Of a stretch of 64,000 bases of DNA, positions 60,753 through 64,000 are shown in pieces. The notes beneath the pieces are model-generated. The model saw nothing but the letters and a program-made list of their open reading frames with translations, made no database searches and was not told the DNA's origin. Position numbers and translations under genes: made by a program. Each line of letters opens with the position of its first letter. Position 1 is the first letter of the stretch. The stretch covers positions 333,501 through 397,500 of the forward strand of contig CAJNDS010002240.1 of assembly GCA_905221605.1 (NCBI GenBank), read 5' to 3'. This DNA comes from Symbiodinium natans. Lineage: Eukaryota > Sar > Dinophyceae > Suessiales > Symbiodiniaceae.

Positions 60753-60809
60753 TTTCAGAGGACCACAAGAGCCCCGCCAGCACGGATGCTTCATGCCGAA
60801 GTTCAACGG
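60753..60809 (-). CDS. Candidate 57-nt exon, canonical GT donor
   Basis: Acceptor CTTATCAG, exactly 19 codons (PLNFGMKHPCWRGSCGPLK), then a GT donor (GTTTGC). Phase 0 both ends. The Cys/Trp/Gly content may indicate a metal-binding or disulfide region. Confidence 0.53.
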
Positions 60810-61116
60810 CTGATAAGGAACCCTAAACCCTAAATCCGAAACCCTTAAACCCTAAACCTTAAACCCTAAACTCTAAACCTTAAACCCTAAACCTTAAACC
60901 CTGAATCGCACAAACCCTAAGCCCTAAACCCAAACCCCAGACACTCCCAAAAATAGGAATGGATGGCCTGGGGCTTGCCTGGGACTCTAGTTACTTACCT
61001 ACTGTTTAGTAGAAGCTACCCCTGAATTAGCAGGTGCAACCCATAAAACTACCCCCCCCCTTGAACCCCCCCCCCTGCCTTAAGAACCCTATAAAGTAAG
61101 TGGGCTTCAACATTCT

Positions 61117-61266
61117 AAGGGCAGTGGCGTGGCCCCTTAGTCTGGGCCCTTAAAAGGTTACCCCTTAATCATACCCCTTATATTCCCTTTACAAAATAAG
61201 GGCCCATACATCAGAACCCTCTGAAGAAGGTAGGGGACCATTGTTAAGGGCCCATGTAACTACCCT
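61117..61266. mobile_element. MITE-like element, GTATGGGCCCTTAAAAGG family
   Basis: Third copy (TCTGGGCCCTTAAAAGG and inverted TAAGGGCCCATACATCAG), ending in GGGCCCATGTAACTACCC. Confidence 0.6.
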
Positions 61267-61299
61267 TGGAAACATAAAGAGTCACGGCTAGTAGGGCAC

Positions 61300-61349
61300 G
61301 GAGGGGTTAAGTCTCCAGCCTGCAGGGCAGCACGGGGGTCGCCCAAAGG
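61300..61349 (-). CDS. Candidate exon (donor unclear)
   Basis: After an acceptor AGTGTGAG the minus strand reads PLGDPRAALQAGDLTPP. Immediately upstream in the transcript is a clean CCCTAAA-derived array (61365-61425). Confidence 0.38.
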
Positions 61350-62144
61350 CTCACACTTCAACCCTAAACCCTAAACCCTAAACCCTAAACCCTAAACCCT
61401 AAACCCTAAACCCTAAACCCCCATGGCTGCGGGTCTGGGTTTCGCCCCGGTGCCCGCAACGCTAAGATGGGCTCAGGGCTTAGGAAGAAGTAAACGTTGG
61501 CTCTTAGGGTTTATATAGGCATTGGGGGTTTAGGGTTTAGGGCTTTAGGGGCTGCGGATTTAGGCTCTTAGGGCGTTGAGGGTCCTGGCATGCGGTTTTT
61601 GGAGGATGTATGGTTTAGGGCTTAGTACGGTTCAGGGTTTAGGGTTTAAGGTTTAAGGTTTAGGGTTTAGGGTTTAGGGTTGAGGGTTTAGGGAGGGTTT
61701 AGGGTTTAGGGAGGGTTTAGGGTTTAGGGGTTCAGGGATGAGCTGAAGGCCATCTCCGAGCACCGCAGGGGATATTGACTATCAGGCTTAGCGAGAGGGC
61801 TTCACACTCAACGAATTCGAAAAGCCCTAAACCCTAAACCCTAAACCCTAAACCCTAAACCCTAAACCCTAAACCCTAAACCCTAAGCTCTAAACCCTAA
61901 ACCCTAAAACCCTAAAACCCTAAACCCTAAACCTTACCAAGCCTGAAACTAGGGATAGGATTAGGGGGGCCCTTTGGCGACATAGACCCTCTGAATAAGG
62001 TCCCTGTTTAAGAGTGCCAGAAGAGGGTTCAGAAGGGTTCCCTTTTAAGGGTAAAAACCTAGGAGCCCCAACCCATGGCCAGAAAGGGCTTCGGGATTTT
62101 TAGGGTTCATAGGGTTCATAGGGTTTAGGGTTTAGGGTTTGTGC

Positions 62145-62208
62145 CTCCCCATGTGCATCTGGAGCACAGCCAGCAGTGCAGCCCGCCAGCGACCGGGTGG
62201 CCATCTGC
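62145..62208 (-). CDS. Candidate 64-nt exon, Cys/Trp-rich
   Basis: After an acceptor GTCAAG the minus strand reads ADGHPVAGGLHCWLCSRCTW and then a GC donor. The CxxC-x2-C spacing (CWLCSRC) suggests zinc binding. Confidence 0.46.
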
Positions 62209-62344
62209 CTTGACCCTCAACCCCGACCCAAAATTCTAAACCCAAAACCCTAAACCCTAAACCCTAAACCCGAAACCCGAAACCCGAAACCCTAAACCCT
62301 AAACCCTAAACCTAAGTTTGGGGCTTAGAGTTTCTAAGGCTTAG

Positions 62345-62435
62345 GGAACCTCAAGCACAGGTTGAGATGGTGGTGGCCCGCTGCATGGATGAACCGGAAG
62401 AGTCGAGAGTGTGCAAGGAGGCTCGGAGCCCTAAG
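62345..62435. other. GC-rich island favouring the plus strand
   Basis: After a plus-strand acceptor AGCACAG the island reads VEMVVARCMDEPEESRVCKE. The minus strand is open but less convincing. This would be an exception to the minus-strand pattern or a separate gene. Confidence 0.33.
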
Positions 62436-62440
62436 CACAG

Positions 62441-62527
62441 GTTTAGGGTTTAGGGTTTAGGGTTTAGGGTTTAGGGTTTAGGGTTTAGGGTTTAGGGTTT
62501 AGGGTTTAGGGTTTAGGGTTTAGGGTT
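62441..62527. repeat. TTTAGGG array
   Basis: Twelve near-perfect heptamers. Confidence 0.93.
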
Positions 62528-63494
62528 CAATGCTTGGATTCTGTCGCGGAAGAAGCCTCTAAACCCTGCAGAAGCCAACGAAGCTTGCGGGGTCTGCCTC
62601 TGCAGGGGGGCTGGAAAAGGAGCCCGGAAGCCAGGCACAGAAGTATGCATGTCGACCACTACTTCTGAGGGCGGCACAGGCAACAGGATGAAACCAAGAA
62701 TCACTAAGCCAACCGCTACTTATGAGGGCGGCACAAAAACCGGAACCAGGAATTGTCACGAGCGCGGGAACATGAGCACGTGCTTGGCCGGAGATGATGC
62801 GATGAGCAGTTCAGACGTTGCACCCCAGACGTTGCACCCCAGACGCTGACCAGCTCCAGGAAACCGAATAAGGATGGCTGCCAGGCACTGGCAAGGGCAT
62901 AGGATGCAGGGCTTAGGCTACTCGGCGTAGGGCTTGGGATCAGGGCTTAGGTTTTAGGGTTTAGGGTTAGGGTACTTATCCCCGACCGCTAATAGTAAAG
63001 CCCCCTCCTACCCCCTAGTATTAAACCCTTCAAACTCCCCTAAAAAAGGGGGGCTTTCTTGCTCTTAGCGCTTTCGGTTTTAGGGTTCTAGGAATTGGGG
63101 TTGCACTCAGTTCACGAAAGGTGCGACACCTTCTGGGTATTTTGCAGGCTTCTGGGGCTTTAGCGCTGCAAGGTCTGTAGGGCATTTAGGGTTAAGGCCC
63201 TAAACTTTCGGGGACATGTTGGATATGATGCTTAGGGGTTGGTGGCTTAGAGGGCTTTAGGCTTTAAGGTTTGGCAGTTTAGGTTTAGGGCTTTAGGGCT
63301 TAGGGTATTAGAGGGTTTAGGGTTTCGGGTTTAGGGTCGAGGGCTTCAGGGTTTGGTGGTTTAGAGGGTTGAGGGTTAAGGGTTTGGGTTTTAGGGTTTG
63401 CCGAGCAGGGTTCGGGGTTTTGGGTTCGGGGTGTAGCTTCAGCACCAACCCCAAAAGGCCTGAAGCCCTAAACCCGCAGTGTTTCGGCCTTATC

Positions 63495-63549
63495 GGTCGT
63501 GCCAAGTGACGTCCTCGGAGAGGTTGCCCACAAAGATGTGTTCAAAGGC
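63495..63549 (-). CDS. Candidate exon encoding an RRM RNP2 motif
   Basis: Acceptor ATCACAG, then AFEHIFVGNLSEDVTWHD on the minus strand, then a GA donor (GATAAG). IFVGNL fits the RNP2 consensus of RNA recognition motifs, and SEDVTWHDL is a usual loop and helix-1 continuation. RRM proteins bind RNA, often in splicing. The rest of the domain, with RNP1, should be in the next exons leftwards but I could not place it. This is the only island whose family I recognise. Confidence 0.6.
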
Positions 63550-64000
63550 CTGTGATGAGCTTGATAGCTAAGTTCAGCGTTCGAGGGATTGTTTTTTTTT
63601 GGGGGGGAAGTAGTTTTCAATCAGGGTCTACTTTGAGACGGTGCAGTGAGTCTAGGGCCTGGGCTGTGAAGAGATTATGGCTACCGACCCATTGCTCGGA
63701 CAACTTTAAGTTGCCAAAACCCTGACCCAATCGGGGGTTTCCGAAATTAGGGGTACCTTCCGTATTCTGTGGCCCCTTCATGGGTCCAAGGATTTAGGAA
63801 AATTTAGGGTTTTAGGGTTTAGAGTTTAGGGTTTAGGGTTTAGGGGTTTCAGGGCTGAGGGATGGGACCCCAAACTTCAAACTCAAAGCCCTAGGCCCCA
63901 AACCCTAAACCCTTACACCGATGAACAAGAAGCCTGGACGTTTTGATGAGCAAGCAAACTGCCAAAATCAAAGCCGCCCAACCTGCTCCAATTCTTTCAA

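Larger units (their letters stand above)
50282..64000. repeat. Telomere-like heptamer mosaic, right part
   Basis: Same texture as the left side. Stretches without a called exon (50625-51020, 51240-51400, 52300-53030, 54700-54950, 55100-55900, 56190-56700, 57060-58165, 58220-59300, 59720-60560, 61430-62140, 62210-63490, 63550-64000) hold degenerate heptamers, poly-C/G tracts and MITE-like units. 57935-58025 and 62540-62840 are non-repetitive but not convincingly coding; the latter contains two diverged copies of a unit of about 55 bp with the phrase GAGGGCGGCACA. Confidence 0.82.

Noticed and set aside
1-64000. CRISPR arrays, rRNA or tRNA genes
   Set aside because: Tandem repeats here are contiguous or degenerate without regular unique spacers, and no cloverleaf or rRNA core sequence was seen by eye.

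Overview
The window looks like nuclear DNA of a dinoflagellate (Symbiodiniaceae or a relative; species not determinable). The evidence is: (i) the plant/dinoflagellate-type heptamer TTTAGGG/CCCTAAA, in clean and degenerate form, fills almost everything outside one 29.5-kb block; (ii) candidate introns use GT, GC and GA donors with AG acceptors, a mix known from dinoflagellates; (iii) the LTRs of a resident retrotransposon carry 11 nt identical to the 3' end of the dinoflagellate spliced leader; (iv) no bacterial-type gene organisation is present. All work was by eye, so coordinates of short exons are approximate to a few bases.

Layout. 1-20768 and 50277-64000 are mosaics of telomere-like heptamer arrays in both orientations, 8/9-mer derivatives, poly-C/G tracts, MITE-like elements, two LINE fragments (3180-4314, + strand; 56705-57035, - strand) and a 9-bp GC minisatellite (8805-9220). 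Between the arrays sit about 40 short GC-rich islands of 40-195 bp. Nearly all read as protein on the MINUS strand, with C/T-AG acceptors and GT/GC/GA donors, and many are whole multiples of three. I interpret them as exons of one or more large minus-strand genes whose introns are made of telomere-like repeats. Only one island is recognisable: 63495-63549 encodes an RNP2-like motif of an RRM domain.

20769-50276 is a complete minus-strand Ty1/copia LTR retrotransposon, inserted in what would be an intron. It has identical 291-bp TG...CA LTRs and a 5-bp duplication TCCTG. ORF1 (49930 leftwards) is Gag-CCCH fingers-protease-integrase-RT-RNase H. ORF2 (30945-21652) is a 3097-residue protein of unknown overall function. 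It contains a divergent methyltransferase-like region, zinc-binding motifs including a CCHC knuckle, and a region matching Tpt1/KptA RNA 2'-phosphotransferases. It overlaps the end of pol by 104 bp in the +1 frame.

32240-41726 is a second, nested element: a 9,487-bp terminal-inverted-repeat DNA transposon inserted in the RNase H coding sequence. Removing it and one copy of its 2-bp duplication restores the RNase H frame exactly. It carries at least five minus-strand genes (a candidate transposase, a lysine-rich two-exon gene, an acidic protein, a small Cys/His-rich protein and a 463-residue protein) and itself contains telomere-like arrays.

History read from nesting: repeat-rich host introns, then a recent copia insertion (identical LTRs), then a still later TIR-element insertion that disabled the copia copy.
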